A stretch of DNA of 64,000 bases from Saccharothrix sp. ALI-22-I (GTDB taxonomy: Bacteria > Actinomycetota > Actinomycetes > Mycobacteriales > Pseudonocardiaceae), in the NCBI RefSeq assembly GCF_001984175.1, contig NZ_MTQP01000069.1, positions 186,001 through 250,000 on the forward strand. Reading direction: 5' to 3'. Made by a program: the position numbers and the translations under genes. Below are positions 8,816-18,170 of this stretch, in pieces (the stretch's first letter is position 1; each line of letters starts with the position of its first letter). The notes under the pieces were generated by a model, which was given only the letters and a program-made list of their open reading frames with translations, was not told the origin of the DNA and did not search any database.

Positions 8816-11800
8816 TCAGCCCTGGTGTGGCTGGTCGGGGGCGAGGGTGGCGAGGAGTTGGGCGGTGTGGGTTGCTTCGGGGGCGTTGATGGCGCGGTGG
8901 ATGGTGAGTGCTTGTTGTAGGAGCGGAACGGCTTGGGGCGTGCAGCCGGTGCGGTGGAGACATTGGGCTTGGCCGACGAGGGCGTTGGCTTCGTGGAGTC
9001 TGCTGCCGCACGTGCGGGAGAGGGTGAGTGCGGCGGTGTAGTGGGTGTGGGCGTCCGCCCTGTCGGAGTGGTCCAGGAAGAGGTCGCCCAGCGCGTTGTG
9101 GGTTTCGGCTCGGCCGTCGGGGTCCTCGGCGCGGGTGAACAGGTGCAGGGCCTCGGTGAGGTCGGCGATGGCGGTGTCGAGGTCGTGCTTGCGGTGGTGG
9201 GCGATGCCGAGGCCGAGGCGTGCGTTGGCCTGCCCCATCAGGCTGCCACTGCGGGTGAACAGCTCCAGCGCACGCGTCTGGGCGTCCACCGCCGCGTCGA
9301 GATCACCACGCCGTCCGAACACGCGGCCGAGGTTGTTGAGCGCGTTGCCCTGTCCCAAAAGATCACCACTGCGGGTGAACAGTTCCAGCGCACGCGTCTG
9401 AGCATCCGCCGCGGCGTCCAGATCACCACGCCGCTCGTACACGTAGCCGAGGTTGTTGAGCACGTTGCCCTGCCCCAGAAGGTCACCACTGCGGGTGGAC
9501 AGGTCCAGCGCACGCGTCTGGGCATTCACCGCCGCGTCGAGATCACCCCGCAGCTCATACACGTGGCCGAGATTGTTGAGCACCCTGCCCTGTCCTACCA
9601 GGCTGCCGCTCCTGGTGAACAGCTCCAGCGCACGCATCTGCGCATCCACCGCCGCGTCCAGATCGCCCCGCCGCTCAAGTACGCGGCCGAGGTTGTTGAG
9701 CGCGTTGCCCTGCCCCAGGAGGTCACCACTGCGGGTGAACAGGTCCAACGCACGCGTCTGAGCATCCGCCGCGGCGTCCAGATCACCACGCCGTTCGTAC
9801 ACGCGGCCGAGGGTGTTGAGCGCGTTGCCTTGCCCCACCAGGCTTCCGCTGCTGCTGAACAGCTCCAACGCGCGCGACTGGGCATCCGCCGCCGCGTCGA
9901 GATCACCACGCCGCTCGTACACGTAGCCGAGGTCGTTGAGCGCGGTGGCCCGGGTGTGCGGGTCGCCGGTTCGGGTGGCGGTGGTGTGTGCGGTGTGGTG
10001 GATGGTGTGGGCCTGTTGCCAGTGCCCGGCCGTGCGGAAGTAGGAGTGGAGGGTGGTCGCGAGGTGGAGGGCGTGGGCGGGGTGTGTCGTGTTGGTGTGG
10101 TCGATGGCGGTGGCGAGGGTGGGGAGTTCGATGGTGAGCCACGTCAGGGCGTGGTCGATGTCGGTGATCGCCGTGGGGTGCGCGGGGGTGGTCGGGGTGA
10201 TGGGAGTGCTGGGCGTGCGGTGGGCGGGTAGGTGTCGGGTGGCGGTGTGGGCGGTGTGCAGGTAGTAGTCGAGGACTCTCGTGGTGGCCCGCTCGTAGTG
10301 GGTCGGGTCCAGTTGTGCGGCATGGGTGTTGGCGTAGGCGCGCAGGAGGTCGTGGAGTCGGTAGCGGCCGGGGCTGCTCTCCTGGATCAGGTGTCGGGTG
10401 TGCAGGGCGTCGAGTGCGCGGCGGGCTCGTGCGGGGGTGGTGTCGGCCAGGGCCGCCGCGGCTTGGGCGTCGATCTCGGGGCCGTGGTGGACGCCGAGCA
10501 GGGTGAACATCTCGCGCTGGTCGACGGGCAGGTCGCGGAACGACATGTCGAACGCGGCCTTCACCGAGCGGCCGCCGTATTCGAGTTCGCCGAGCTTGTC
10601 GTCCGCCTGGGCGAGTTGGTCGGCGAGCAGGTCGGCGAGGGTGCGCACGGGCCAGGTGGGGTGGGCACGCAGTTGGGACGCGGTGATCGCGATGGCCAAC
10701 GGCAGGTTCCCGCACAGTTCCACCACGCGGGCCACCTCGTCGGCCTCACCGGGGTCGGCGGCGCGTCCGGCCAGGTACAGCAGCATCCGGGCGGCGTCGT
10801 CGGGCGGGAGAACGGTCACGGTCAGGGGGCGCACGCCGTCGAGTTCGGGGAGTCGGTTGCGGCTGGTGATCAGCACCAGGCAGTCCCGTGCCCCTGGTAG
10901 CAGGGGGTTGATCTGGTCGTGGCCGGCGGCGTCGTCGAGCACCAGCAGCAGTTTGCGGTCGGCCACGAGGGTGCGCCACAGGCGTGCCCGGTCCTCGACG
11001 GTCTTGTGGCTGTCGAGCACGTCGGCGTGCACGCCGATGGCCAGCAGCAGCGAGTGCAGGGCGTCGTACGGGGTGACGGGCTTCTGACCGGGGGTGTGGC
11101 CGTAGAGGTCGAGGAACAGTTGGCCGTCGGGGAAGCGGGGGGCCAGTTTGTGCGCGGCGTGGGTACCCAGGGCGGTCTTGCCCACGCCCGGCATACCGTC
11201 GATGGCGTGGATGGCGATCGCGGTGGCTTCCGCGGCGCGCTCGACCGTGGTGATCAGCTCGTCGAGTTCTTGTTCGCGGCCGGTGAAGTCGGGGATGTCA
11301 CGGGGCAGGTTGTTCGGCGCCGGCGGTGTGGCGGGCGGTGTCGTCCGGGTACTCACGGCGGTGAGGGCGGGGTCGGCGGCCAGGATCTGCCAGTGCAGGT
11401 CTTGCAGCGCGGTGCCGGGGTCGGTGCCCAGGCCCTCCACCAGTCGTTGCCGGAGTCGGCGGTAGTGGGCCAGTGCGCCGGCAGTGCGCCCGGCGCGGTG
11501 CAGGGCCAGCATGTACTGGCCCGCCACCCGTTCGTCCAACGGCCACTGGGCGTCGCGGGCGGACAGGTCGGCCAGCAGGTCCTCGCCGTGTCCCAGCCGC
11601 AGCCGGACGTCGGTGAGATCGTGCTCGGCGCTGAGCCGCTCTTGACGCAGCCGGTCGCGTTCGACCTGCGCCCAGTCGCCGTCGAGCCCGGTCAACGCCT
11701 CCCCGCGCCAAAGTCCCAGGGCTTCCTCCAGCAGCACCGCGGCCTGCCGGTCGTCGGCGACGCGGGCCCGTGCGCACAGATCGCGGAACCGGTGCAGGTC

Positions 11801-12100
11801 CACTGCCTGGCCGAGCTGGTCCGCCACCAGGGTGTAGCCGCCCGAGCGCAGGACGATCTCCGCGTCGTCGGCCAGAGCGCGGCGCAGCCGTGAGATGTGG
11901 CTGTGCAGCGTCGCCCGCCCCCGCCGCGGCGGCGTGTCCGCACCCCACACCCGTTCGACCAGCCGTTCCACCGGCACCAACCGGCCCGCGTCCACCGCTA
12001 ACGCAGCCAGCACACACCGCTGCCTCGCCGGCCCCAGCTCCACCGGCCGCCCGTGGACGTGCGCGGTCACCTCGCCCAGCAGACCGAACTCCACCGCCAT
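8816..12100 (-). CDS. AfsR/SARP-type transcriptional regulator with NB-ARC and TPR domains
   Basis: This 1,094-residue regulator starts MAVEFGLLGEVTAHV. Domains in order are: an OmpR-like winged-helix DNA-binding domain (about 1-95), a bacterial transcriptional activation domain (about 95-245), an NB-ARC ATPase with P-loop DGMPGVGKTAL near residue 300 and Walker B KLLLVLDDAA, a winged-helix/helical region, and C-terminal TPRs. AfsR-type SARPs activate secondary-metabolite genes in response to upstream kinases; no biosynthetic cluster is adjacent. Six consecutive TPRs are nearly identical 40-residue units (see the DNA repeat). The last TPRs are more ordinary. The ATG at 12100 sits behind a G-rich run that can act as ribosome-binding site. 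Confidence 0.9.
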   Translation of the reverse strand: MAVEFGLLGEVTAHVHGRPVELGPARQRCVLAALAVDAGRLVPVERLVERVWGADTPPRRGRATLHSHISRLRRALADDAEIVLRSGGYTLVADQLGQAVDLHRFRDLCARARVADDRQAAVLLEEALGLWRGEALTGLDGDWAQVERDRLRQERLSAEHDLTDVRLRLGHGEDLLADLSARDAQWPLDERVAGQYMLALHRAGRTAGALAHYRRLRQRLVEGLGTDPGTALQDLHWQILAADPALTAVSTRTTPPATPPAPNNLPRDIPDFTGREQELDELITTVERAAEATAIAIHAIDGMPGVGKTALGTHAAHKLAPRFPDGQLFLDLYGHTPGQKPVTPYDALHSLLLAIGVHADVLDSHKTVEDRARLWRTLVADRKLLLVLDDAAGHDQINPLLPGARDCLVLITSRNRLPELDGVRPLTVTVLPPDDAARMLLYLAGRAADPGEADEVARVVELCGNLPLAIAITASQLRAHPTWPVRTLADLLADQLAQADDKLGELEYGGRSVKAAFDMSFRDLPVDQREMFTLLGVHHGPEIDAQAAAALADTTPARARRALDALHTRHLIQESSPGRYRLHDLLRAYANTHAAQLDPTHYERATTRVLDYYLHTAHTATRHLPAHRTPSTPITPTTPAHPTAITDIDHALTWLTIELPTLATAIDHTNTTHPAHALHLATTLHSYFRTAGHWQQAHTIHHTAHTTATRTGDPHTRATALNDLGYVYERRGDLDAAADAQSRALELFSSSGSLVGQGNALNTLGRVYERRGDLDAAADAQTRALDLFTRSGDLLGQGNALNNLGRVLERRGDLDAAVDAQMRALELFTRSGSLVGQGRVLNNLGHVYELRGDLDAAVNAQTRALDLSTRSGDLLGQGNVLNNLGYVYERRGDLDAAADAQTRALELFTRSGDLLGQGNALNNLGRVFGRRGDLDAAVDAQTRALELFTRSGSLMGQANARLGLGIAHHRKHDLDTAIADLTEALHLFTRAEDPDGRAETHNALGDLFLDHSDRADAHTHYTAALTLSRTCGSRLHEANALVGQAQCLHRTGCTPQAVPLLQQALTIHRAINAPEATHTAQLLATLAPDQPHQG
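9228..9946 (-). repeat. Six 120-bp tandem repeats encoding 40-residue TPR units
   Basis: Within the AfsR-like gene, six in-frame units of exactly 120 bp follow one another. Each encodes a version of LGRVYERRGDLDAAADAQTR followed by ALELFTRSGSLLGQGNALNN. Alternate units share SGSLVGQ or SGDLLGQ, so a two-unit (240-bp) higher-order duplication is likely. The high DNA identity contrasts with the divergent TPRs elsewhere in the same gene. This implies recent expansion, gene conversion or assembly-sensitive copy number. Confidence 0.9.
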
Positions 12101-12239
12101 ACCGCCCCCCTGACACCACTGTCCCACGGCCAGGAACAGCGCCCTGACCAGGGCAATGCAGAAAGTCGGCAAGCGTTTCACACCAACGGCAGCAGCGCGC
12201 AAGCGGAGAGGGCCGGGCGGAGGCGGCACTCTGCCGAAA

Positions 12240-12282
12240 CGCAAGAAGCCCGGTCCTCCATTTCGAGGCCGGGCTTCTTGCG
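12240..12282. terminator. Strong hairpin downstream of the YncE-like gene
   Basis: A perfect 14-bp stem (CGCAAGAAGCCCGG / CCGGGCTTCTTGCG) has a 15-base loop and lies 48 bp beyond the stop of the left-reading YncE-like gene. It would end that transcript before the AfsR-like gene. No T-tract is seen. Confidence 0.7.
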
Positions 12283-12329
12283 ATCCGAACGGTCGAAGGC
12301 GACGGGGTGGGTGGCCTGCGACCGTTCGG

Positions 12330-13622
12330 TCAGCGGGTCGCGGGGCCGGTCCAGCCGGTGGGGACGTGGCCGATGCGCACTCGCTGCGGGTGGTCGCCCA
12401 CCGGTACCGAGACCAGTTTGCGGCCGGTGGCGAAGTCGATCGCGGTCACCTGGTCGGAACCGCTCTCGGAGATCACGCAACTGCGCCCGTCACCGCTGAC
12501 GGTGGCCCAGTAGGGCTTGGAGGCGGTCACCGGCGTGGCTTCGCGGAGGGTCGCGCGGTCCACGATCACGGCGTAGTCGTCCATGGTTCCGGCGATGCAC
12601 AGCTTGTCGCCGGCCGGGCTCATGGACATGCCGTGGTGGCGGGAGTCGTTGACCCAGGTGGTGCGGTCCAGGCTGGTGTTCGGGTTCTTCGGCAGCTCCT
12701 TGACGCGCGTGATGCGGTCGGTGGCGACGTCGTACTCCAGGAAACCGTTGTAGAACGACACCTGGAAGTACAGCCTGGACTCGTCCGGCGTGAACGCCAC
12801 CGGCCGCACGGAATCGGACAGGTCCGAACGCCCGAACGCGTCCAGCCGCTGCCGCATGTCGATCACCTTCACCTGCTGGAAGGTGGCGGCGTCGACGACG
12901 GTGATGCGGCGGTCGCCCTTGGTCCAGTCCATGCCGGGATCGTCGAGCGCGGTGTTGACCTCGCCGATGGACATGTTCCACAGGTACCGGCCGCCGTCGG
13001 TGAACACGTTCTCGTGCGGCTTGTCGCCGGTGCCGAACGAACCGACCTGGCGGCCGGTCTCGATGTCGAGCACGTGCACTGTGTTGGACGTCGAGGCGGA
13101 CACCGCCACCCGTCGTCCGTCCGGGGAGACGGCCATGTGGTCGGAGCGGTAACCCGAGACCGGGAAGCGCCACTTGACGCGGCCGGTGGCGAGGTCGATG
13201 GAGACCACGTCGGCGAAACTCGGGCGGGACGCGACCACCGCGCTGCCGTCCGGGGTGGTGTACATGTCGTCGACGAACTGGTCGTGGCCCTCACCGGGGC
13301 CGGACCGGATGCCGAGGAAGAACGCCAGCTTGATCGGGTTGAGGTAGATCTCCCACAGCCGCTCGTCCTTGTCCGGGATGATGTTCACCCGGCCGATGCG
13401 GGCGAAGTTCCCGCTGGACGCGATGACGTCGGCGGTGCCGTCCCAGTTGTTGCCGACGAACATCACCTCGCGCAGCGCGGCACCCGAAGGCGGGGCGGCA
13501 CTCGCGGCGGGCGCCGCCATGGCAGGCCCGACCGTGGAGGCGAGGACGCAGGTGGCGACAACGCCGAGCAGACGCGTTCCGCGAAGGTGCTTCCGCCCTT
13601 TCGAAACGGATTTATTGCTCAC
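12330..13622 (-). CDS. Secreted YncE/YVTN-type beta-propeller protein
   Basis: The 430-residue protein starts with a Sec signal peptide: a basic MSNKSVSKGRKHLRG, then a hydrophobic LLGVVATCVLASTVG, with cleavage likely after the AMAAPAASA region. The rest is a seven-bladed-propeller type sequence with YVTN-like blades: VSIDLATGRVKW, HMAVSPDGRRVAVS, VHVLDIETGRQVGSF, LCIAGTMDDYAVIVD and VTAIDFATGRKLVSVPVGDH. Such propellers are extracellular binding proteins; the ligand is unknown. It is a single gene, divergent from the PucR regulator and ended by the hairpin at 12240. Confidence 0.82.
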   Translation of the reverse strand: MSNKSVSKGRKHLRGTRLLGVVATCVLASTVGPAMAAPAASAAPPSGAALREVMFVGNNWDGTADVIASSGNFARIGRVNIIPDKDERLWEIYLNPIKLAFFLGIRSGPGEGHDQFVDDMYTTPDGSAVVASRPSFADVVSIDLATGRVKWRFPVSGYRSDHMAVSPDGRRVAVSASTSNTVHVLDIETGRQVGSFGTGDKPHENVFTDGGRYLWNMSIGEVNTALDDPGMDWTKGDRRITVVDAATFQQVKVIDMRQRLDAFGRSDLSDSVRPVAFTPDESRLYFQVSFYNGFLEYDVATDRITRVKELPKNPNTSLDRTTWVNDSRHHGMSMSPAGDKLCIAGTMDDYAVIVDRATLREATPVTASKPYWATVSGDGRSCVISESGSDQVTAIDFATGRKLVSVPVGDHPQRVRIGHVPTGWTGPATR

Positions 13623-13844
13623 CAGAGCTCCAAACCGGATGCGGAAATTGTCACATCCGTGCAGGGTTGAATCTTTCGGGCAGGCCTTCCATTCCGAACT
13701 CGTGACGGCCGAGTCGCGGTCGAGCTGTTACCGTTCAGTAGCAATAGATACCGGTTCGCCGCACGCCGGTGGTAGGGGCCGATGGCCAACGAGTCGGTTG
13801 CCCGTTATGCCACCACCACAACGACGAGGCGCGAGGAGGGTGTC

Positions 13845-15020
13845 GTGTCGACAGCGCACGACAGCGGTCGCCTGCTCGGGCAGGTGCTCCGGGGCATGGC
13901 CACCGACGGGCACGTCGTCGACGAACTGGTCCGGGCCGCCCGCAGCCACTCCCCCGAAGTCGCCAGCCTGCCCGAAGCGGAGAACCGCCGTCACGTCGAG
14001 GTCCTGCTCGCCACCGGCCTGGACTTCTTCGAACGGTCGGGCGAACCCGACGAACAGGACTTCGAAGCCGCCGCGACGCTCGGCGCCGATCGTGCGGCCC
14101 AGGGCATCTCCATCGACAGCCTCCTGCGCGGCGTCCAGGCGGGACGCACCCAGGCCATGCGGATCGCCATCGCCCGGAGCCGGGACGCGGGCGTGCCCGA
14201 CGAGGTGATCCTGGAGGGGATGGTCGACCTCGACCGCTACACCGGCGCTCTGGAGCGCCACGTCATCAACGGCTACCACACCGCCGAACTGGAGCTGTCC
14301 CGCACGAACCGGGACGTCAACACGCACCTGCTGCGGCGGCTGCTCCTGCACGGCGACGGCACGCCACCGGCACCGGAGGAGATACGCCGCGCGGGCCTGT
14401 CGTCCGACGGGCTCTACCACTGCCTGGTCTCCGACGTCGCGCAACCCGACCAGGCGCGCGCCCTGGAACAACGGCTGCTGGGCTGCGGCGGCGTCTACGG
14501 GCTGGTCGAGGGACGCCTGACCGGACTGGCCGCACGCCCACCGGCCGCGGCCGACGTCGCCCCGGACGTGCTGCTGGTGGCGGCGCCCGCCACCGGACTC
14601 GCGCTCATGCGTGACGTCCACCCGTTGTGCGTGGCGGCCCTGCGGATCGCGAGCCGATCGGGACTGCGCGGCGTGCGCGACCTGACCGACCTGTCCGGCG
14701 AGGTCGCGCTGGCCGCCCAACCGGTGCTCGCCGACCTGCTGCGCGGCACGCTCGTCGGCCTGCACCACGACGACGACTTCCACCGCGAACTGGTCTCCAC
14801 GGCCCTGGTCTACCTCGACCACGGGCAGCGCCTCGGGCACACGGCCGCCGCACTGCACGTGCACCCCAACACCGTCCGGTACCGGCTCGACCGGCTCGCC
14901 GAGATCACCTGCACACCGTGGGACGACAACACCGCGTCGGACCCGTCCACCGTGCTGGCCACGTTGCGCCATTGGTGGGCCCTGCGCCACTGGCTCGACC
15001 ACCGCGCACCACGCGGATAA
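13845..15020 (+). CDS. PucR-family transcriptional regulator
   Basis: This regulator of about 391 residues has an N-terminal RsbT co-antagonist-like/GGDEF-related sensor region and a C-terminal PucR helix-turn-helix. The HTH includes LGHTAAALHVHPNTVRYRLD followed by RLAEIT, near residues 345-370. The GTG at 13845 is chosen because GAGGAGGG lies 5 bases upstream; the frame is open to 13782. PucR-type proteins control catabolic operons, often purine or amine use. The neighbouring YncE-like gene and the remnants to the right do not reveal its target. Confidence 0.85.
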   Translation: MSTAHDSGRLLGQVLRGMATDGHVVDELVRAARSHSPEVASLPEAENRRHVEVLLATGLDFFERSGEPDEQDFEAAATLGADRAAQGISIDSLLRGVQAGRTQAMRIAIARSRDAGVPDEVILEGMVDLDRYTGALERHVINGYHTAELELSRTNRDVNTHLLRRLLLHGDGTPPAPEEIRRAGLSSDGLYHCLVSDVAQPDQARALEQRLLGCGGVYGLVEGRLTGLAARPPAAADVAPDVLLVAAPATGLALMRDVHPLCVAALRIASRSGLRGVRDLTDLSGEVALAAQPVLADLLRGTLVGLHHDDDFHRELVSTALVYLDHGQRLGHTAAALHVHPNTVRYRLDRLAEITCTPWDDNTASDPSTVLATLRHWWALRHWLDHRAPRG

Positions 15021-15035
15021 GCGCTACCGACCCCT

Positions 15036-15135
15036 CACGTTGGACACGCGCGTGTGTCTTACCTTCAGGTTCGGCGTGTCCAACGTTCAGAACAGGCGTG
15101 TCCAACGTTCAGGTGCGCCGAATTCGACGCTCAGG
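15036..15135. repeat. Dispersed repeat array 1
   Basis: Copies of the core GCGTGTCCAACGTTCAGAAC occur here: one inverted partial copy (CACGTTGGACACGCGCGTG) and two forward copies, then a degenerate copy (AATTCGACGCTCAGG). The array lies between the PucR gene and a chimeric gene remnant and runs into the remnant's 3' end. Related arrays are at 37983, 53905 and 59931. Confidence 0.8.
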
Positions 15136-15440
15136 TGTGGTGATGCACGGTTCGGTCGGGTCTGGTGAGCCGTGGAACCCGCCCGGCCACACGTGCAGTT
15201 CCGCCCGACCACCCGCCTGCCACAGCCGCACGGCGTAGGCGACGTCCTCGTCGCGGAATGTCTCCGCCGAGCCGACGTCGATGAACGCGGGCGGCAGATC
15301 GGACAGGTCGGTGGCACGGGCGGGAGCGGCGTGCGGCGACACGTCCGGGCCGCCCCGCTGCTCGCCGAGCAGCGCCGTCCACCCCATCTCGTTGCTGGCC
15401 CGGTCCCAGAGGTCCAGCCCGGCCATCTGCATGACGGAGG
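15109..15440 (-). pseudogene. C-terminal remnant of an alpha/beta hydrolase (fold-3 esterase)
   Basis: The left-reading frame encodes the C-terminal third of a LipC/acetyl-esterase type hydrolase. DLSDLPPAFIDVGSAETFRD is followed by EDVAYAVRLWQAGGRAELHV and WPGGFHG, which carries the catalytic-His region (GFHG). The nucleophile elbow (GDSAG) and the HGGG oxyanion part are missing. Upstream the sequence changes frame and becomes an amidohydrolase fragment. The 3' end is overrun by the dispersed repeat. It is not expected to be functional. Confidence 0.7.
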
Positions 15441-15447
15441 GCGTGTT

Positions 15448-15620
15448 GTTGCGGTGATGTCGGTGAACGGGTCGCCGCGGACGGCGATCAGGTCCGCCGT
15501 GGCGCCGGGGGCCAGGCGCCCGAGGTCGGGACGGCACAAGAGTTCGGCGGCCACGGTGGTGGCGGCGCGCAACACCCGCAGCGGGGACAACCCGGCGTCG
15601 GTCGAGCGACGGTCTACGGC
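15448..15620 (-). pseudogene. C-terminal remnant of an amidohydrolase
   Basis: In a different left-reading frame the sequence STDAGLSPLRVLRAATTVAA then DLGRLAPGATADLIAVRGDP can be read. This is the conserved C-terminal end of imidazolonepropionase-like amidohydrolases (LGRLAPGATADLIAV with a GDPFTD tail). The metal-binding core is absent. It abuts the esterase remnant on the left and the ilvD start on the right, so it is debris of a deletion or fusion. Confidence 0.7.
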
Positions 15621-15668
15621 ACACGGGCCACCGATGCGTCGCCCGCACCGGGAGGTTAGGTTCGGCGC

Positions 15669-17366
15669 ATGAACGAGACCCCCGACATCAAGCCCCGCAG
15701 CCGCGACGTCACCGACGGCCTGGAGCGCACCGCCGCGCGCGGGATGCTCCGGGCGGTCGGCATGGGCGACGACGACTGGGTCAAGCCGCAGATCGGTGTC
15801 GCGTCGTCGTGGAACGAGATCACGCCGTGCAACCTGTCGCTGGACCGGCTCGCGAAGGCGAGCAAGGACGGCGTGCACGCGGCGGGCGGGTACCCGTTGG
15901 AGTTCGGCACGATCTCGGTGTCCGACGGCATCTCCATGGGCCACGAGGGGATGCACTTCTCGCTCGTGTCGCGCGAGGTGATCGCGGACAGCGTGGAGAC
16001 GGTCATGCAGGCCGAGCGGCTGGACGGGTCGGTGCTGCTCGCGGGCTGCGACAAGTCGCTGCCCGGGATGTTGATGGCCGCCGCCCGGCTGGACCTGTCC
16101 AGCGTGTTCCTGTACGCGGGCTCGATCCTGCCCGGCCGGGTCACGCTGTCGGACGGCAGCGAGCGCGAGGTGACCATCATCGACGCGTTCGAGGCGGTCG
16201 GGGCGTGTGCCCGGGGGTTGATGAGCCGCGAAGACGTCGACCTCATCGAACGGGCCATCTGCCCTGGTGAGGGCGCGTGTGGCGGGATGTACACGGCGAA
16301 CACGATGGCGAGCGCGGCCGAGGCGTTGGGCATGTCGCTGCCGGGTAGCGCGGCACCGCCCGCGACGGACCGCAGGCGGGACGGGTTCGCCCGGAAGTCC
16401 GGTCAGGCGGTGGTCGAGATGCTGCGCAAGGGCATCACCGCCCGGCAGATCATGACGCGGGAGGCGTTCGAGAACGCGATCGCGGTGGTGATGGCGTTCG
16501 GCGGGTCCACCAACGCGGTGCTGCACCTGCTGGCCATCGCGCACGAGGCCGAGGTGGAGCTGAGCCTGGACGACTTCACCCGGATCGGCGCGAAGGTGCC
16601 GCACCTGGCGGACGTCAAGCCGTTCGGCCGGCACGTGATGACCGACGTCGACCGCATCGGCGGCGTGCCCGTGGTGATGAAGGCCCTGCTGGACGCCGGT
16701 CTGCTGCACGGCGACTGCCTCACCGTCACCGGCCGCACGGTCGCCGAGAACCTGGCCGACATCGCCCCGCCGGACCCGGACGGCACGGTGCTGCGCGCGA
16801 TGTCCGAGCCGATCCACCGGACCGGTGGCATCACGATCCTGCGTGGCTCCCTGGCGCCGGACGGCGCGGTGGTGAAGTCGGCCGGGTTCGACTCGGACGT
16901 GTTCACCGGCACCGCGCGGGTGTTCGACCGGGAACGCGCCGCGATGGACGCGTTGGAGGACGGCACGATCACGGCGGGCGACGTGGTGGTCATCCGCTAC
17001 GAAGGCCCCAAGGGCGGGCCGGGGATGCGGGAGATGCTCGCGATCACCGCGGCGATCAAGGGCGCGGGGCTGGGCAAGGACGTCCTGCTGCTCACCGACG
17101 GCCGGTTCTCCGGTGGCACGACCGGCCTGTGCGTCGGCCACGTCGCGCCGGAGGCGGCGGACGGCGGGCCGATCGCGTTCGTCCGCGACGGCGACCCGAT
17201 CACGCTCAACGTCGCCGACGGCACGTTGGACCTCGGTGTGGACGCCGCCGAGTTGGCCGCCCGCGGCGAGGGCTGGGAGCCGCTGCCCGCCCGTTACCAG
17301 CGCGGTGTGCTGGCGAAGTACGCCAAGCTGGTCGGCTCGGCGTCCAACGGCGCGGTCTGCGGGTAG
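15669..17366 (+). CDS. ilvD: Dihydroxy-acid dehydratase
   Basis: The 565-residue enzyme dehydrates 2,3-dihydroxy-isovalerate and 2,3-dihydroxy-3-methylvalerate to 2-oxo acids, the third common step of valine and isoleucine synthesis. Iron-sulfur ligands are seen in the expected order: the Cys in NEITPCNLSLDRLA, GCDKSLPGM and GEGACGGMYTANTM. The C-terminal TDGRFSGGTTGLCVGHVAPEA is characteristic. The length is normal. It is a single gene, not next to ilvBC, as in many actinobacteria. The ATG start comes after the truncated amidohydrolase, so its promoter must lie in or next to that remnant. Confidence 0.95.
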   Translation: MNETPDIKPRSRDVTDGLERTAARGMLRAVGMGDDDWVKPQIGVASSWNEITPCNLSLDRLAKASKDGVHAAGGYPLEFGTISVSDGISMGHEGMHFSLVSREVIADSVETVMQAERLDGSVLLAGCDKSLPGMLMAAARLDLSSVFLYAGSILPGRVTLSDGSEREVTIIDAFEAVGACARGLMSREDVDLIERAICPGEGACGGMYTANTMASAAEALGMSLPGSAAPPATDRRRDGFARKSGQAVVEMLRKGITARQIMTREAFENAIAVVMAFGGSTNAVLHLLAIAHEAEVELSLDDFTRIGAKVPHLADVKPFGRHVMTDVDRIGGVPVVMKALLDAGLLHGDCLTVTGRTVAENLADIAPPDPDGTVLRAMSEPIHRTGGITILRGSLAPDGAVVKSAGFDSDVFTGTARVFDRERAAMDALEDGTITAGDVVVIRYEGPKGGPGMREMLAITAAIKGAGLGKDVLLLTDGRFSGGTTGLCVGHVAPEAADGGPIAFVRDGDPITLNVADGTLDLGVDAAELAARGEGWEPLPARYQRGVLAKYAKLVGSASNGAVCG

Positions 17367-17423
17367 TCCGCCGGCGGCTAATTGAGGCGCGGGGCGTCCG
17401 GGAGGTGTGTTAGGCACTCGGTC

Positions 17424-18170
17424 ATGGATCGACGAACACTCAGCGCCTTGACGCACGCGGATCACCCGATCGCCGCGCCCGTCAGCGACCTCACGGTGAC
17501 GGACCTCCTCGATCGGGCGATCCGTCGACCGGACGCCCACGTGCTCGACCTGGGCTGTGGTGAAGGCGCTTGGCTCCTGCGCGCCGCGCAGCTGCACGAC
17601 GGCATCACCACGGTGGGCGTGGACATCTCCGATGCGGGGTTCGACCGGACCCGCGCGGAGGCCGCCCGGCTCGGCGTGGCCGACCGGCTCGACCTGATCC
17701 AGCAGGACGTGGTCGAGTACCGGTCGCCCCGCCAGGCGGACGTGGTGCTCAGCGTCGGCGCCGCGTACGCCTTCGGTGAGCTGCTGCCCGCGCTCGCCGC
17801 CGCACGCCGTCACCTGGCCGAGGAGGGCGTGGTGGTGCTCGGCGACTGCTTCTGGGAACGCGAACCGGAGCCCGGGCTGCGGGCGGAACTGGAGGACGGC
17901 CCGCAGAAGTACGCGGACCTGCCGACCACGGTCGCCCGCGTCGTCGCCGACGGGTGGACGCCGGTGTACGGGCACGTGAGCACGGTGGCGGAGTGGGACG
18001 AGTACGAGTGGAGCTGGACCGGCTCGCTGGCCGCCTGGGCACTCGACCACCCCGACCACCCGGACAGCGCGGAGGCGCTGGCCAAGTCCGCCGCCCACCG
18101 CGACACCTGGCTCAACGGCTACCGCGGCGTGCTCGGCTTCGTCACCCTCCTGCTCCGCCCCACGCCCTAG
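17424..18170 (+). CDS. SAM-dependent class I methyltransferase
   Basis: The 248-residue protein has motif I HVLDLGCGEGAWLLRAA at about residues 39-55, an acidic motif II end (TTVGVDISDAGFDRTRAEA) and a post-motif LIQQDVVEY. Its C-terminal half is rich in Trp (VAEWDEYEWSWTGSLAAWAL), as in a group of actinobacterial methyltransferases of unknown substrate. ATG at 17424 begins right at MDRRTLSAL. It lies 57 bp after ilvD in the same direction and may share its transcript. Confidence 0.85.
   Translation: MDRRTLSALTHADHPIAAPVSDLTVTDLLDRAIRRPDAHVLDLGCGEGAWLLRAAQLHDGITTVGVDISDAGFDRTRAEAARLGVADRLDLIQQDVVEYRSPRQADVVLSVGAAYAFGELLPALAAARRHLAEEGVVVLGDCFWEREPEPGLRAELEDGPQKYADLPTTVARVVADGWTPVYGHVSTVAEWDEYEWSWTGSLAAWALDHPDHPDSAEALAKSAAHRDTWLNGYRGVLGFVTLLLRPTP

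Noticed and set aside
8933..10231. A 432-residue right-reading frame with internal repeats opposite the AfsR-like gene
   Set aside because: Its repeats are the complement of the TPR-coding units.
12101..12329. Small open frames between the AfsR-like and YncE-like genes
   Set aside because: They run through the perfect hairpin at 12240-12282 and show no protein-like composition.
17340..17356. GTCCAACGG in ilvD as a further copy of the dispersed repeat
   Set aside because: Only a few bases match and they encode conserved ilvD residues.
15087..18098. A 1,003-residue left-reading frame opposite ilvD and the methyltransferase
   Set aside because: Antisense artefact over most of its length; only its last part (15448-15620) has real protein similarity and is reported as an amidohydrolase remnant.
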